The position numbers and the translations under genes are program-made. A DNA stretch of 64,000 bases from Melanocharis versteri (lineage: Eukaryota > Chordata > Aves > Passeriformes > Melanocharitidae), in assembly GCA_013397845.1 (NCBI GenBank), contig VZTG01001880.1, forward strand, positions 832,359 to 896,358, written 5' to 3'. Positions 1-13,118 of the stretch are shown here, one piece after another. The notes below the pieces were generated by a model. It saw nothing but the letters and a program-made list of their open reading frames with translations. It was not told where the DNA came from and made no database searches. Every line of letters starts with the position of its first letter. Position 1 is the first letter of the stretch.

Positions 1-484
1 ATTTCATTTAATTTTTTTATTGGAGGTAGTGAAAATAAACAGCTGTGTCAAAACAAAAATAAACTTGCTCTTTTGGAACATATGCTAATGCAGTTTTTAT
101 TCTGCGAAAATGCTGAGATTGAGATGTATCATAAGAAACTATAACAACCATGCAATAGGCAAATATTGGGTTTTCTGCATGCTTTGTTAATCTTCTGATC
201 TCTGATAGTTATGTACAGCCTTAAATTGTGAAATATGTTAACTCTGCCTCCAAAATGTTTGGCATTAGTTACAACCTTTCTAAACAAACACCTTTTGAGG
301 ACTTACAGTTTTCTATGTGCATTCTTGAATATTCCATTCATTGTATCTTCCTCACAGGAGAATGTTTGGTTTTTGTTTTTTTTTAAAGCTGAGGATTTTG
401 AGCTAGCACATTATTTAATCAGCTCTTGTAGCCTTGAGTGAAAATGTAATATGTTGCTAATTGCTGTTCTTATCTATGTTGCAG
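1..484 (+). other. TTC27: TTC27 intron, 3' part (enters from the left edge)
   Basis: This is AT-rich sequence with no exon that continues the TTC27 frame. It ends in the acceptor of exon A, with the cag at 482-484. I see no repeat or RNA gene here. An open frame at 235-441 has no recognisable similarity and looks like chance. Confidence 0.8.
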
Positions 485-614
485 GCAGAGGCTGATGTTT
501 CTGCTTGGTGTGGGCAGTTTGCAGCTCTTTGTTCAAAGCAATTGGACTGGGCCTCCTGTTCAGTTAAAGCTTCAGGATTTTTTACCACCTGCATTGTTAC
601 AGAAGTTCTGTGAG
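485..614 (+). CDS. TTC27: TTC27 exon A (internal coding exon)
   Basis: The exon is 130 nt. The first base completes a codon from the upstream exon; the frame then reads QRLMFLLGVGSLQLFVQSNW and ends in LLQKFCE. The LFVQSNWTGPPV stretch is near identical to human TTC27 (from memory). The exon ends in GAG in phase 0 before the donor gtaggt at 615. The acceptor is a tandem gcaggcag. I chose the cut after 484 because it places Q and R over the QQ of the human protein; a cut after 488 would start in phase 0. The ATG at 495 is an internal methionine, not the start codon. The open frame runs on into the intron to 812, but that extension is not coding. Confidence 0.93.
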
Positions 615-2139
615 GTAGGTTTGGATTTTAATAAGCTGTCTTTTTATCATCACTGCTTTTCAAAAATAACCATAACACTTAGGTGTGCCAGAGAAGGCAC
701 ATGTGCAAGGTGGGGTGCCAAAATGAATTGCCTTAAGCATGATCCTACTGGCTGCTATTGCAGCATCTTCAGTTATATCAGCAGTGTCCTAAAAGTAGTT
801 ACTGTTTCTTAATATATACTTAAGATATTTCCTGCTGGAAATGTTGGGTTTGGATGGAGGAGATATTTTTAATATAGGAGAGCATTTACTCAAAGGGCAT
901 TTGGAATCAATAAACTTTTTATGTGTTTATTTTGGGATACATTCTTAGCTGGATCAAAGAAAGATGTTTATAAATTGCTTAGAAATTTCCCCTCCTTAGG
1001 GAAAGGTAGAAGTTGCGTATCTTGCAAATAGCAGAGCGTTTGGCAGGTGCTGACAGTAGATTTGGATGCTCAGTATCCCGTTAGGCTCCTGAATGCCAAG
1101 TGGTTTGAGGTAATATTAGTACAAAAACGCTGACTTAAATAGAGCTTTTGGAAGCAGGAGGGAATGTAGGAGATGAAACTGAGGACTGTCAGTTTTATTT
1201 ATTTTGTCATGGTTTTATGTAGATTACTAATTTTCACACCCTAACTTATTTTAGTGGGATGTGTGTATTGTTCCTCATGGTAGTACCACAGTCCGGACTC
1301 TCCTCACCTGTGGTTCAGCACAGCTTCTTGATTTTTCTCTTGGGGTTAAGGCTGTGGTAAAATACTGACTACTGCAGTGTGTCAGTGAAGAACGTATCAG
1401 TAGTCTCTGCTAATGCTAAATCTATACAGGAATATGAATTTAGAATTTCACTAAGAATAAGGTATGGACCATGAGCAATGTGAATGCTGTAAACTGTGAA
1501 ATGAGGGAAAATTTGAGTATATGAAAAGTTTCACGTAGAACTGTTGGCTCTACTGCTTTACTGTGGCATGTTTTCTGTACTTCATAAAGTCCTGCCTTAG
1601 GTTCATTTGCAAGGTTGTATTTCTAAATAACTAATTCAGATACGTGTATTGCTCCTGGTTTTTTAAATAGATGTTTATAAATTTGGTTTATCTTTTAGGG
1701 CTGGCACAGTGTGTATATATAGGCTTATTTTTCGCTTGATTTTTGATACTTGAAATTCAAATCTCATCTTCTGATGACTAAATAAGTAACCAAGTGTACT
1801 AAACCTTCTAGGGTGTGAAATGAGTTAGCAGAAATTTTGAAGTGTGCTACCTCTGAGGGGAAAAGTAGTTAATTTTGCCTTTATATATAGTAAAAATAAT
1901 AAAACCAAATCTAATTGGTTCTCTTTATAATTTCTTTATAATATTTAATACTGTAATATTGAAATATTTTTACAAATTTTGGTTTCTGTTTACCGAAGAA
2001 CTCTATATTCTATGTTAGTGTGTATGCTCAGGTTGCAGTCTAATGCAGTCTGCAGCCCAAGATGATGCTCATAGGATCGCTGTCACTGACAGAGTTCAGA
2101 TACCTGGAAAATACAGTGTTCGTAATTTCTATTAACCAT

Positions 2140-2505
2140 TTCATAGAATGATAAAATGGTTTGGCTTGGACGGGACTTTAAAGATCACCCAGTTCCAAGC
2201 CCCCTGCCACGGGCAGGGACGCCTTGCACTAGGCCAGGTAGCTCAGAGCTCCATCCAACCTGGCCTTGAACACTTCAGGGAAGGGGCATCCACAGCTTCT
2301 CTGAGCCACCTGTTCCACTGCCCCACCACCCTCAGAGCAAAGAATTTCTTAGCCTAAACCTGCTCACTGTCTGTTTTAAGCCATTCCCCCTTGTCTTGTC
2401 TCTACATGCCCTTGTAAATAGTCTTGCTCCATCTTTCTTGTAGGTCCCCCGCAGGTACTGGAAGGCCACAGTTAGGTCACCACGAATCCTTCTTTTTTTC
2501 CAGGC
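2140..2505 (-). mobile_element. CR1 LINE, 5'-truncated fragment
   Basis: The left end begins catagaatgataaaatggtt, the reverse complement of a CR1 3' tail. It is followed by the characteristic avian CR1 3' UTR text in reverse: a ggcttggacgggacttt-like segment, ccctgccacgggcaggga, and atccaacctggccttgaaca. Similarity fades near the ccaggc at about 2505. The element is in minus orientation inside the TTC27 intron. It is non-autonomous and dead; no reverse transcriptase frame is present. Ends are approximate. Confidence 0.9.
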
Positions 2506-2895
2506 AATTTCATTTAATGTCTGGAAGAATGAGATAGAAATTCCCTGTTGAGTAAGGAAATACATGATCTTCTGTTTAGTTTCTGTTATATTTCTGCAGT
2601 GGCTGTGAATGTGATGCTTTGAAATATGTTTGCTTATGCAGGGGTGGTATTGCAGAAACTAAACTGGCAAGAGATTATAAAGGAAAACAGACTTGAACAT
2701 ACTTTATTTCTAATGGGTGCTCCATCAGACTTCCATATTGCTTCAAGGTTTAGCTATAAGCATTCAGGCAGAAGTTTACCTTTATTTCTATTACTGCTAT
2801 CTGTATTGTCTTCTGACGTTAATTTTTTTTTCCAAGAGCACTATGCAGTTATGTGCTAAAATATAATATCCAGTTCTCTTCTTTATTAAAAGTCT

Positions 2896-2929
2896 TAATT
2901 CAAAAGGTTTTGAATTATGTTTTGAATTA
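2896..2929. repeat. 10-bp perfect inverted repeat plus a third direct copy
   Basis: TAATTCAAAA (2896-2905), a GG spacer, then its exact reverse complement TTTTGAATTA (2908-2917). TTTTGAATTA occurs again at 2920-2929. The near-zero loop makes it a cruciform-type palindrome. In AT-rich DNA of this length, one such 10-bp pair is expected by chance. Confidence 0.85.
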
Positions 2930-5900
2930 TCTTTATGTACTTTTCATTCCAAGGATTCTTAGTACATAAACACTCTGTAAAAATGAACATCTCAATAAAG
3001 TGGCATTTTTCTGTTTCCTTTATTCCAGCTTTCCTCTCTTGCATACGCAGATATTCAGAAAACGTGGGTTAAAAATGGAACTCTTAACTTTCTCCATCTG
3101 TTGTAACCTTCCATATTCTGTCATCAAGACCGATACAATTCCTTTTTAAAGAGATCGTCCATTTTCCAGGTTTTCAAGCTAAAATGATTTTTTTCCCACA
3201 TCAAGGTTAAAAAATTAGGTCTTCGTTTTTCTTTTAGCCTGCTCTAAGTAATGTCACTAAATTTCAGTGTTACAATGTCTCATTTATGTCAGGAATATTT
3301 TAAAAACTGTTACTCTTATTTTCTGAACACTTTATTGGATTAGTCTTTGTTTTCAGGGTACATAGCTGCTGCCATTTCTATCCTTGGAAAATTTCACCTC
3401 TGGATCAGTGACATAGCTTCATTTCTGCTCCTAGATAACTTCTTTTCTTACGAGTGCAGTAAGGCTGCATGAGACTGTAATTAATTTTAGTGAAGAATAA
3501 ATAAAATAGCCTCTTTAAGATGAGTTGCTAGTAGGGGCCTCTTGGACATCTTCAATGAACAATATTCATGAGTATGTGTATACTATTTCCCTTTCCTCAA
3601 ACTGATTCTAGCCTTCTCTCTAAACTATGGTTACATTCATGTGCTCTATTAAGATTTGGTTTTATGTCCTGCAGAACTGGATTGTGATTTTCAGAGTCCA
3701 CAAAAAAGTAACATTTTAGTTATTAGATGTATTTCAGTTTTCTAAAATAATTGCGAGACGTTACCACACCAGTTAATAGTCTGACTGATACTACGCTGAG
3801 TTTTTTTAATGAGTGAATGTGGTAAATGAAGATTAAAAAGTACTGAGTTCTGGTTAAAATGGATTAGCAGTTCTTGTTTTGAACTTGTTTGGGTTAGACT
3901 AAAGCATTAATGAGCCCAGTGCTTAAAATAAGTGGCTTATAGTAATGGGCTCTTTGTGTCTTAAAAGAATTGTCACTGTCTCTGCATGTAAGGGAATAAA
4001 AGGTACAAAACTGTTGAAGTTGGAGCATATTTTGCCTTAAGTTTCAAAGTTTCTACGTATTACCTCATCCAGCTGAGCTCAGTATTTTCAGTGGATGAAC
4101 TGTAAAAGAATGTGTAGTGGTGTTAATGATGACCGCTGATGTTTAAGAATGTTGTGAGGACAAGCTGCTTGGTGCTTTATTTGTTGTCTCATTTCATATT
4201 CACAAGTAGAATATATCTGGTAACAGTGAGAAGCTCCATCTGGAAGATCTCAATCTGTTAATTGATAATACATGTAAATAACTGGTAGGCGTCCTCCAAA
4301 TGCGTCTATCAACAGTTCCTGCTCTTCTTTTTGTAGATTCCAGGCTGATCCCAAAGAATAAGTTTTGGAATGCATTTGAATAATTTTTTTCCTTATGTTT
4401 TTATTACTCCTTCTTTTATGCATTATTTGATCCTTTTGCTGGAAGAGACTGAAATATTGCCACACTTTTATTGGCATCTATAGTCATGTTCATAATTAAT
4501 ATGAAAAACACCAATGTACTATGTAGCACTACTGTCTGAAATCCAGTATGATTCCTTGGTCTTGTTAATTCAATCTGTTGTGAATTCCTTTTTTAAGCCC
4601 AGATGCTTGGCTTCCATTAGCATGAACTAGGTAGGAAGAAAAAAGTCTGTGCTTGACCAGCAAGATACAGGCTTTGAAAATTATGTCGATTTCTCCCTCT
4701 TGTGGGGAATGTAAGGATGGATGATAAAAGCTAAATACGGAGGCAGAATCTTGTAAGCAAATATAGTCTGCTAAAGTAGCCTACAGTCTTGCCCTGCTTT
4801 CCCTTGCTATGAATATAGAAAAGAAGGGGGAATCTTAATGCAGTCACTTGAAAAATACCCCCTTAATAGCAGAGCAAAGTCACACTCATAGGGTATGTGA
4901 ACAAGAGCTTTCATAACCAAAGTACTTCTACATGTGGCGCTCTCAGGCAAGACTCCCTTGCACTGGCTCACCATGGTTATCTTCAGTCTGGACCTCAGCT
5001 CTCCATAGGTTACCTGTTGCTGATTTGGCTTGTATAACTGGAGACAGCCTCCTCTGTGATCTTGCCTCCTTCGCAGAAAATTGAAGAGAAAAGCAGTTAC
5101 AAACAAAAGCAGTATTTCCATCGGCTTAAAGAGGGAATTCTGTTTTCAAGGACCAAACCTGTGGCAGGTAACCTCAGTACATCTCTGTTAATCTGGAATG
5201 TAGATCACCTTAGCTTTGCTAAATGACAAATTGTTGTGCAGTAGTCTCCGTATTTTTTAAAATATGAGAAGCCCAGTATATATGGCTTAGTAGCCACATG
5301 CAGCAGCTTCCTGATTCGGTAATTTGTTTGTCTCCATCCCACCGTCACTTCCATTTATTTAAATTTTCCCAAGCCTTTAATCTGGCTTTGTCTAGTTCTT
5401 TATGTCTGCTCTTACCTTTTTATATATAGGGGAAGGGTCCCCAAGACAGAAAGAGCTGATGAAATGTTACGAAGGCCAGAGTGGTTCTCAATACAGAAGT
5501 AAAACCATGCTGAATGCTCACTTGCTTCTAGTCACTATCATCAGCAAGAAAAGCACACTAATTCCCTAAACTAAAATTCTCATACTCTGTATTTTTAGAG
5601 CTATTGAATGTGAATGGCAGAAGCTTTTTTCTGATTTTTATCGTTACTTAAGTGATACCAGTTGTGCTGGGAAATACTTTTGAAATACTGTGAAAATGGA
5701 AATACCCAAGAGTACTGTCCAGCTTGCAGTTGATTTAGGTTTTAGTAGTAGTAACTTAAAAGTAGCCATTAAGTTACTCTTTGGCAGTTGAGTACAGAAA
5801 CAGCTGTGCTTCAGAGATTAAAAGATATGGATCTAGAGTGAACTGAGCTTCGTTTGTGTGTAGTCAGTCAACAGATGGTCAAACAGAACCACTTGCACGT

Positions 5901-8294
5901 CCAGCAGAAACTGGATGACTACTCCAGTGATTTCTCTGCATATGTTCATTAAGTAATTATCTAGTATATGTTTCTGTGCTTTAAGAACATTACTCCTGAA
6001 TAAAATAATTATACTTTGTGATGTCAAGTTTGATGAAGAATAGAAAGACTCAAAAATCTAACCCAGGTTTACTAGGTCAGGAGCATTGTATTAGGAAGTC
6101 TTGGGTTGTGGCTGTTTTGATACATGAAATTTTTGAGGTACAAGATAGGTTCAATGCATTATATATTTAGGTGTTTAAACACAAGAACACAAGCTCAGAA
6201 TTTCTTTTTGCTCTTAGCCAATGTTCTAGAGATTTTGGTGGACTTTGATTCTTAACTTTGCCATCCTTGAAGCTGTAACACCTGAAGCGTCTACCTCTTA
6301 CTTGTAGCTGTTCTCTCATCTTAAAGACTGCCCCAGGGCAGTGAATTCTGCATGGATAATGCAGTCTTAGAGCATAAGCTGGAAAAATGAATGTTGGTTT
6401 AGACTTTCTCAACTAAAGATAAAGGACGTCTGCTTTTCTGTATGGGATTTGTTTTATGAAAAAGGACATGGATTTGTTAAAATAGAAGATAGCAGTTCTT
6501 TGGCTCTGAGACTTGTTGGCTTATTTCCAAGGCTGTAATATGTCATCAACTTTCCCTTCTTCCTCCCTCATTCTTTGTTAATGTTACATTAGCAGGACTG
6601 GGTTTTGTAGTGAAAGGACTTGAAATGTGAATTTGAGATTAATTTGTTACTACAGTGCTTAAACAAGTATAGAGAACTGTAGCATTGCAATGGTGTTTTT
6701 GAAAAAGGTTTTACAACAAATCTCCTTTGCTTTCCCATTGAGTATTTGAAGTGTGGTCTACTCTGTACAAAGAATCAAAAATGTGCAGATGGGGAAAAAG
6801 TTTATATTAAAATGAAAATTGTATTGAGCATCCCACTATATCTCTGTATGTGTGTATTTGAAACTTAATCTTTGGAAGTACTGATTGATGACTTTTCCTT
6901 CTCAAAATCACAGATGTTGATAAGGTTCTTCCTTTCTGAATGGCCAGATATGCAACAGATCTGGTATATTTCCAGTTGGCAGTTTCTTTCCTTTATTCTC
7001 AAGTGGTTTGTCAGACTGTTGTGATCATTGTTTTCCACAGTGGGATTGAATTGACTGCGGTGATGTCATACAAGAATTCCCCTTTGTCCCAGATCGTTGT
7101 CTACGAAGTAGAAGTATTTTCAGTGATAATGCAAACTAAAAAACCCCTTAGTAAATCAGAATAAACTTGAAGATTACTCTGTTGGTGAAAAGTGATCCAG
7201 GAGATTCATGTAGTTTAACAATTTTTTTCTTCATTGTAACCTGTTGATACAGGTATTGAAAAGAGTTTCAAATAACTCAGGAATTACATTATTTGTTTAG
7301 TTTAAAAAGCTGAAATATGATTCAAATAACTTATATTTTGCTTGTGTAGACAGATTAAGAATCTTTCTCAGGCAAGTGACTTCAGTGCAATCTGTCATTT
7401 AACCTTCTCTTCTGCTTTTTCCCTTCCATTCCCTTTTCCTGCCCCTTTCATACCAGCTGAAAACTAAAACCCGATTTTTTTGTTCACTGTGGAAATCTGC
7501 CATATGAGAGCCAGGAGTAGACTGATAAATCTCCCTGAGCCTGAAGATAAACTGCTCAAATGCTTTCATTGCATTAGAGGGAGAGGAGAATGGTGACTGT
7601 CAGATGACAATCACCACTTCTGAGAGTCCCTGGAGAACTACCTCAAGGCCATTAAGTACAAGAGTTACTACAGAGAACATCGTACAGGAATGTATCCAAA
7701 GCAGGGAGAGGCTTTTATTTATCAGACAAAGAGAATAGTGGCTCTAATATTGTTGCTCTCATGCCACTCCAACAGGAAGCTCCCTCTGGGGAAAGAAAAT
7801 GATAACACATACTGACATCACTGCAGGAATATCTAGTGTATTTCAGTGCTGTAGGATTAATTTAATAATAAAATTGTTTTGTTTATGTGATTGCAAATTG
7901 AATGGCATGGATTTACCAGGAACTTTTCTCCTTGAATCACAGGAAGGACTGTATTACTGGAATGTGTTTGGGGATAGTTGACTGGATGACATATGCATTT
8001 CAGGTGGGGGGAAATCAGTGTCTTGCAGATCATGTCGATGTGGTGTATCAGGACAGCAAGGAACAGTGCAGAATTTACCATAGTTTGGTAAAAGGTTGTT
8101 CTGGGGTGGCTGAATAGCTCGGTATCCCCAGTTGAGACTCAAAGCGAGTGAATTTTTGGTCTTGTTTTGGTTTTGTGTTTTGAGCAGACTTTTTCCTTAA
8201 ATACATTAATAGCTATTTTTCCTGTTCTATATTACATTATTTTTTAATAAACTTAAGTTTCCTGAAACTTGTCTTTTTTTTAAAATTCTTTTAG

Positions 8295-8435
8295 CCAAAA
8301 ATGCTGCATGCAACTATTCTGAAGATGCTGGTTCTAGATGGTGAATCAGTCTATACCTTGACTTCTCATCCTATTTTGCTGCTTATAGCCAGGATAATCC
8401 TTGTGAATTCAAGACACAAACTCGCATCTCTCCAG
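8295..8435 (+). CDS. TTC27: TTC27 exon B (internal coding exon)
   Basis: The exon is 141 nt, exactly 47 codons, phase 0 at both ends. It begins PKMLHATILKMLVLDGESVY and ends in RIILVNSRHKLASLQ. It aligns without gaps to the human segment carrying LDGESIYSLTSKP and ARIILVNVRHKL (from memory). The acceptor is attcttttag and the donor gtaaga. The acceptor tract is rich in T, including a run at 8274-8281. The segment is predicted as alpha-helical solenoid with no catalytic motif. Because 141 is a multiple of three, skipping this exon would preserve the frame. Confidence 0.95.
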
Positions 8436-11141
8436 GTAAGAAGTACGTGACTAATGACTGTGACTACCAGCTACTCCTTAATTGGTTCTCTCATTCTTTT
8501 CTTCATACCTCATTGAATCATTCTGACTTCAGTGTATTTTCCTGTGGCTCTGAGGTTCTTCCCTCTAAGAAACAGTTAGGACAAAGTGATTGCAATTAAT
8601 CACAAGTATCTTCTTCTTAAAGATAAGCTATTTACTCACTGTCTTCCCCAAAAGAGAGGAAAGGTGTCTTCATTAGCTGGAAAAATTAGAAAATTTAATA
8701 CAGCCAACTGTTGAAAGACACATGCTTTGTGATATGATTTGTCAGGGGGTAGCTGGGAATGCCCTATAATGCAGCTTACGTATCCTAAATCCTTTTTAAC
8801 AAGCTTTTGGATACTGTTAACCATTACTGTATGAATTCTTGGTCTAAATCTCTGTTTTGTATGTGTGTTAAAAACAAGAAGACATGATGAAGTACCTCTT
8901 AGAGGGTCTGTACCTCCCTTGTAGTTCAGCAGCAGCCTGGTTGGTAGCAGGGCTCTCTGGAAGTGGGGGACTTTTAACAGCAGCAACTTCTCTTTATTGA
9001 ATTCCAGTTGAACAGATTTTGGCTAGAGATCAAAATGCCACATGGCCTCTCTTTATGCTTGGCTGACAACATCCATTCCCAGCTGGGTCTTTGAATGAGT
9101 GATGAATTAAAATGTGTGGGAGATGTTGGCTGTACTGCATTTCTGGAATCCGAGTTCTTCCATCGTTTTCCCTCTTATTCACAGATGAGTGCTGTTGAAT
9201 TTCAGTAACTGGGTCAGTCAGGGAAACAGAAAATGTACCTGGTATAGAGAATTTCCCTGCTGCCTCCCCTAAGAATGACGTAATGGGGGGCTTTATTCTA
9301 CACAGTTGAGATTCAATTATTTGTGTCTACATCAAGTTTGAATAGTAGTTCAAAGGCAACAACTGATAGGAACTACTTTCGTCAACAGGTCAGTGTAGCA
9401 ATTAAAGCTTGCCATTCTTTTTCCTTTCAGCTTGATTCAAAAGTGGCCTCTTAATACTTTGGCTACTTTTATAGTAGTGCACATAAATTTAAAACAAGGT
9501 AAAATACTTCAAAATATATTATCTAAGGCATTAATAAAGCCCTGTTTGCTATTTTACATGGAAGAGTAAATGCTTAAAAATTATCCGCAAGTTTTCAACT
9601 TGGCTTCCAAAAAACATTGCTGATAGAATATTGTACACAGCTCAACTGGCTTATCTGAAGCTTTAAAAATATATTCTCACTGACTGTAGCATTTCTAAGT
9701 GGTAAGCGTAAGGGCCTCAGGAAATTGTATCGTTAAACTGGATACTCAGTTGTGTGGGAAAATTAATACTTCATTGTGTAAAGCTGAACTCAAAGTAATT
9801 TGAAACTTCTTACATAAATTGCCTTTAGGTTTCTAAATAAATGGTGAAATGTTGGGATCTGACCTCTTTCATGAAGCCTGTTTGTGTGCTTTACTCTGTC
9901 CAGCTTGATATCAAAAGTCATCTTTCATTGCTCTTGGAAATAGATGCTATTATTCTTTTCGATGGTTCCTTTCTAGGGACATTAGAGTCAGCTCCATGTA
10001 ATTGGTTTAGATGTTTGTGCTTGAATACTGCACAGCCCTTAGGTCAGTCTGAAGCATACCTGCATAAAAAGTTCAGAAGATGGGTGCCTCTAAAGCAATC
10101 AAATATCTTTCGTAGAAAATGACTGGAGTGCTAGCAGCAGCAGAATAAATAGCAATCATTAGAACCTCTGTAGAGGTGTGCTCTACATTCACAGATTATA
10201 ATCTTAAGTATAATTTTGAGACTAGAGTATTAAAATTAACTTTTCCACACATCTTCTCCTGTTGCAACTAGAGAAGAGATCGAGAGACTGTGGGGATTTA
10301 TGCTTTGTGTACACAGCTTTCTAAAATCAGGTGTTTCCTGGGCTCTGGTTCGGCTCTGCCTGCTGTAGAGTGATTGCTTAGTTCAGTAACATCTTTGCCC
10401 TTCTGAAGTTCAACATGCAGACATTAGGACTTTCAATCGTGGTTGTAATGTGTTCTCAAGAGCAATTCTGCTCCTATTCTGCCTCTCTGAGGCTCGTTTA
10501 TAGTGCCACCTGAAGAAATAAAAAAAGGTCAAACAACAGGAAAAAATGCATAGAAGGATGGCACTGGATTATCAGAAATACTGAATGGCTTCCATACAAA
10601 CAGTAACTAAATAGTGTAGGACTCTTTCAGGCTGGAAAGATTGCTGAAGAATGAGATCATGGCTTTCTGTTAAAATAATCTATGTGACACAAAAGAAGAT
10701 GAGTTGGAAACAGCTGGATTTTGGGTTTTGGTTTTATTTTGGTCCTTTTCTGTTACAAGAGTTAGAAGCTATGCAATCAAAGTAACAAGTGGCTGCTCCA
10801 AAATAAGTGCATGCAAGTATTTCTTCTTTCTGCTGTTCAGTGTTTCTTACCAGTTGGTGGTACTAAAGATTTGCAGGGTTCAAAGAGCAGTTAGAGAAAT
10901 TAACAGAGGGAAAATCCATCAAACCCTTGGAGCACTGTAAAGCTGCCTGGATGTTCATCTTTACGCTAGGTTATGGTTGTTTTTTTAATAAAACAGCTAT
11001 TTTGGATAGGTTTGTATTTTTTAGAAACTAGAATTGAATAGACTACAAAATCTGTATTTTAAGACTGCTTTCCTTTTTTTCTTTTATTTTGTTAGTGCTC
11101 TGTACTTGCTATGAACTTGAAGTATCCATATTTTCTTTCAG
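8436..11141 (+). other. TTC27: TTC27 intron between exons B and C (2.7 kb)
   Basis: Donor gtaaga; acceptor ttttctttcag ending at 11141. The sequence is unremarkable and AT-rich. I see no transposable element or RNA gene. Open frames at 8636-8986 (minus) and 9841-10122 and 10704-10940 (plus) resemble no protein I know and are not spliced into the gene. Confidence 0.85.
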
Positions 11142-11244
11142 ACGTTACCTTGGTGGACTCTAAGATGTGTAAATATTCACCAGCAGTTGTTGGAGGAGAG
11201 ATCACCTGAGCTATTTACTCTTGCCCAGACCTGTATAAACCAAG
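11142..11244 (+). CDS. TTC27: TTC27 exon C (internal coding exon)
   Basis: The exon is 103 nt: 34 codons plus one base, entering in phase 0 and leaving in phase 1. It reads TLPWWTLRCVNIHQQLLEER and then SPELFTLAQTCINQ. The PWWTLRCVNIHQ core and LLEERSP are nearly invariant against human TTC27, which makes this one of the most diagnostic blocks here. Acceptor ttctttcag; donor gtatac at 11245, which departs from the gtaagt consensus and is the weakest donor of the eight. The last G joins the TG of exon D to give valine. Confidence 0.95.
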
Positions 11245-13065
11245 GTATACTTCTAATTACTTGTTCTGTTGGCTTGCAGCATCTCTTTTAAGATAGCACA
11301 GGGGAGGGAAATTTGTAGTCATAACTTACAATGCTTATCAGACACTTACATAACTGCAATGAGTAGAGAGGGAACAGAATTTGACTTAAGTTGGCATGGA
11401 CTTGTAAGGCACATGCTATTTTTCAGCCTCTAAGGTGAAAATGTGATCGTAGACAAAGGTTTTTTTTGACAGTGTAGAGACTCTTGGATATGGTTCTCAG
11501 AGATAGATGATGTAAAGTACACCTGAATCTGTAGTGAGTTTCTTTCTGGCAGTTTTTGCTGCCTGGTGCCTCTTAACAGTTTTTTTATTTTCTCATTGAA
11601 GCCATCTGGTATTTCAAACAAATACCTTCATATTCCATGAAATAAATACTTTTAAGCCTTTAAACTGTCTTTGAGTAGGACTTGAATAACCCACTTGCTT
11701 GTCTATATCAAGTTCTCAAGAAAACTTTGTGTTAGTTACTAGAGAAGAAGACCTTCAAATTCAGGAGAAATTACATTTTTCTCAAGTGTTAGGTCAATAT
11801 CATCATCTGAATAAAGACAGCTGCAATGATATTCTGTTGTTCTGAAGCAGCTGTTACACAAAACCAATGGGACTGGGTGCAGTTTCCCATCCATCTGGCT
11901 ATGTGCCAAATGTTGCATGGGGTGCCAGAAGGATGTCGTAAGTTTGGGACGTCAGTGCTTCTGGGCCACTACATCAGTACTAGTAATGATGTGAAGCTTT
12001 CCCCAAAGGTCCTTGAAGTCTCAAAGTGCCTAAACTTATCAAGCACTGTGAATAAATGATATTTAGGTGGTGGTAAGACTGCTTCTAAATGTGTCACTTT
12101 AGTTCATCAAATGGCTTCAGCACAGTAATCTTGTATTTAGCACACTGAAAGTTGCTAGCTGTGGAAAATCGAGTTGTAATGCATGATTAAACACTATAAG
12201 CTGATTTTTTTTTCCCTCTGAAATTGCATTGTGTCACTCAGTTCAAAAGTTGCTTTTTTGTGTGGTTTCCACTTGTACCTGCATGCCCAGTATTTTGTAG
12301 GCTTGGAGTAATATTTTTAAGTTACTAGTTTGTGTTTTTTTTAAAAAAAAAATCAATCTCATCTTTGAAAAAGTTGTTACTAGGCAGGATTTATCTATTC
12401 AGATTTTGATTTCGTGAATTTAAAAAGCTGTGTAAAAACTATATTCAGACTTAGCAGCTTTCTGTATTAAGTGAAAGGTTTTGAGGATTAACAAGTGCTA
12501 ACAAAAAAGCCTAGGAGGTTTACACAGTAAAATCTGTTAGTGCTAGAGTTGACTGCCAATCTCTAAATTCACGAATCAGAGAAAATGTTTAAAAAATCCT
12601 TGATAATAATATTTTTTTATATAGTAAGAGTTTTTAGCACCATTAATAAAGCTTATTTGAAAAATGAAGCATTCCTTAAGGAGCACAGCCTCAGTGCTAT
12701 AACTGGGTAGCCAGTCCTTTTTAAGTACTGTGATGCTGTGGGCTTTTTTGGAATTCTTATTCTGTTCTATCTAAGTATTTTTGCAAAATGCAAAAATAAA
12801 GCATGAAGCAAAAAACCCACTTCCATTTAAGAATAATCAGCATGAATAATTTTCAACTTAATGGTCTGTATTTGCAGGAATATTCTCTTTTAAATTACTG
12901 TACTTTGATGGAACTTAAATATATGAGAAATACAGATGCTTTTATGCTGGATGAAAAAATGTCAAGTCTTCTTTCCTAAAGACTTCAGATCTGTTCACAA
13001 AGGTGTTCTGTCCCATTCAGATGGAGAACGTGATCTTTATCGTTCAGCAGATCAATAATTATGTA

Positions 13066-13118
13066 AAAACAAACAAACAAAAACTCAACACACACAAAAA
13101 AAACAACAAACAGAAAAT
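13066..13118. repeat. A/C-rich low-complexity tract
   Basis: Repeated aaac, acaaac and cacaca units make an imperfect simple repeat. There is no coding content. Confidence 0.8.

Larger units (their letters stand above)
615..8294 (+). other. TTC27: TTC27 intron between exons A and B (7.7 kb)
   Basis: The donor is gtaggt at 615 and the acceptor ttttag ends at 8294. The intron contains a minus-oriented CR1 fragment (2140-2505) and a near-palindromic TTTTGAATTA repeat cluster (2896-2929). A pyrimidine-rich run lies near 7410-7455. A roughly 250-bp stretch around 7500-7760 is less AT-rich than its surroundings; I cannot identify it. Short open frames on both strands show no recognisable protein. 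Confidence 0.85.

Noticed and set aside
495..812. ATG-started open frame covering exon A
   Set aside because: Only 495-614 is real coding sequence. The rest reads through the donor gtaggt into the intron. The ATG is an internal methionine.
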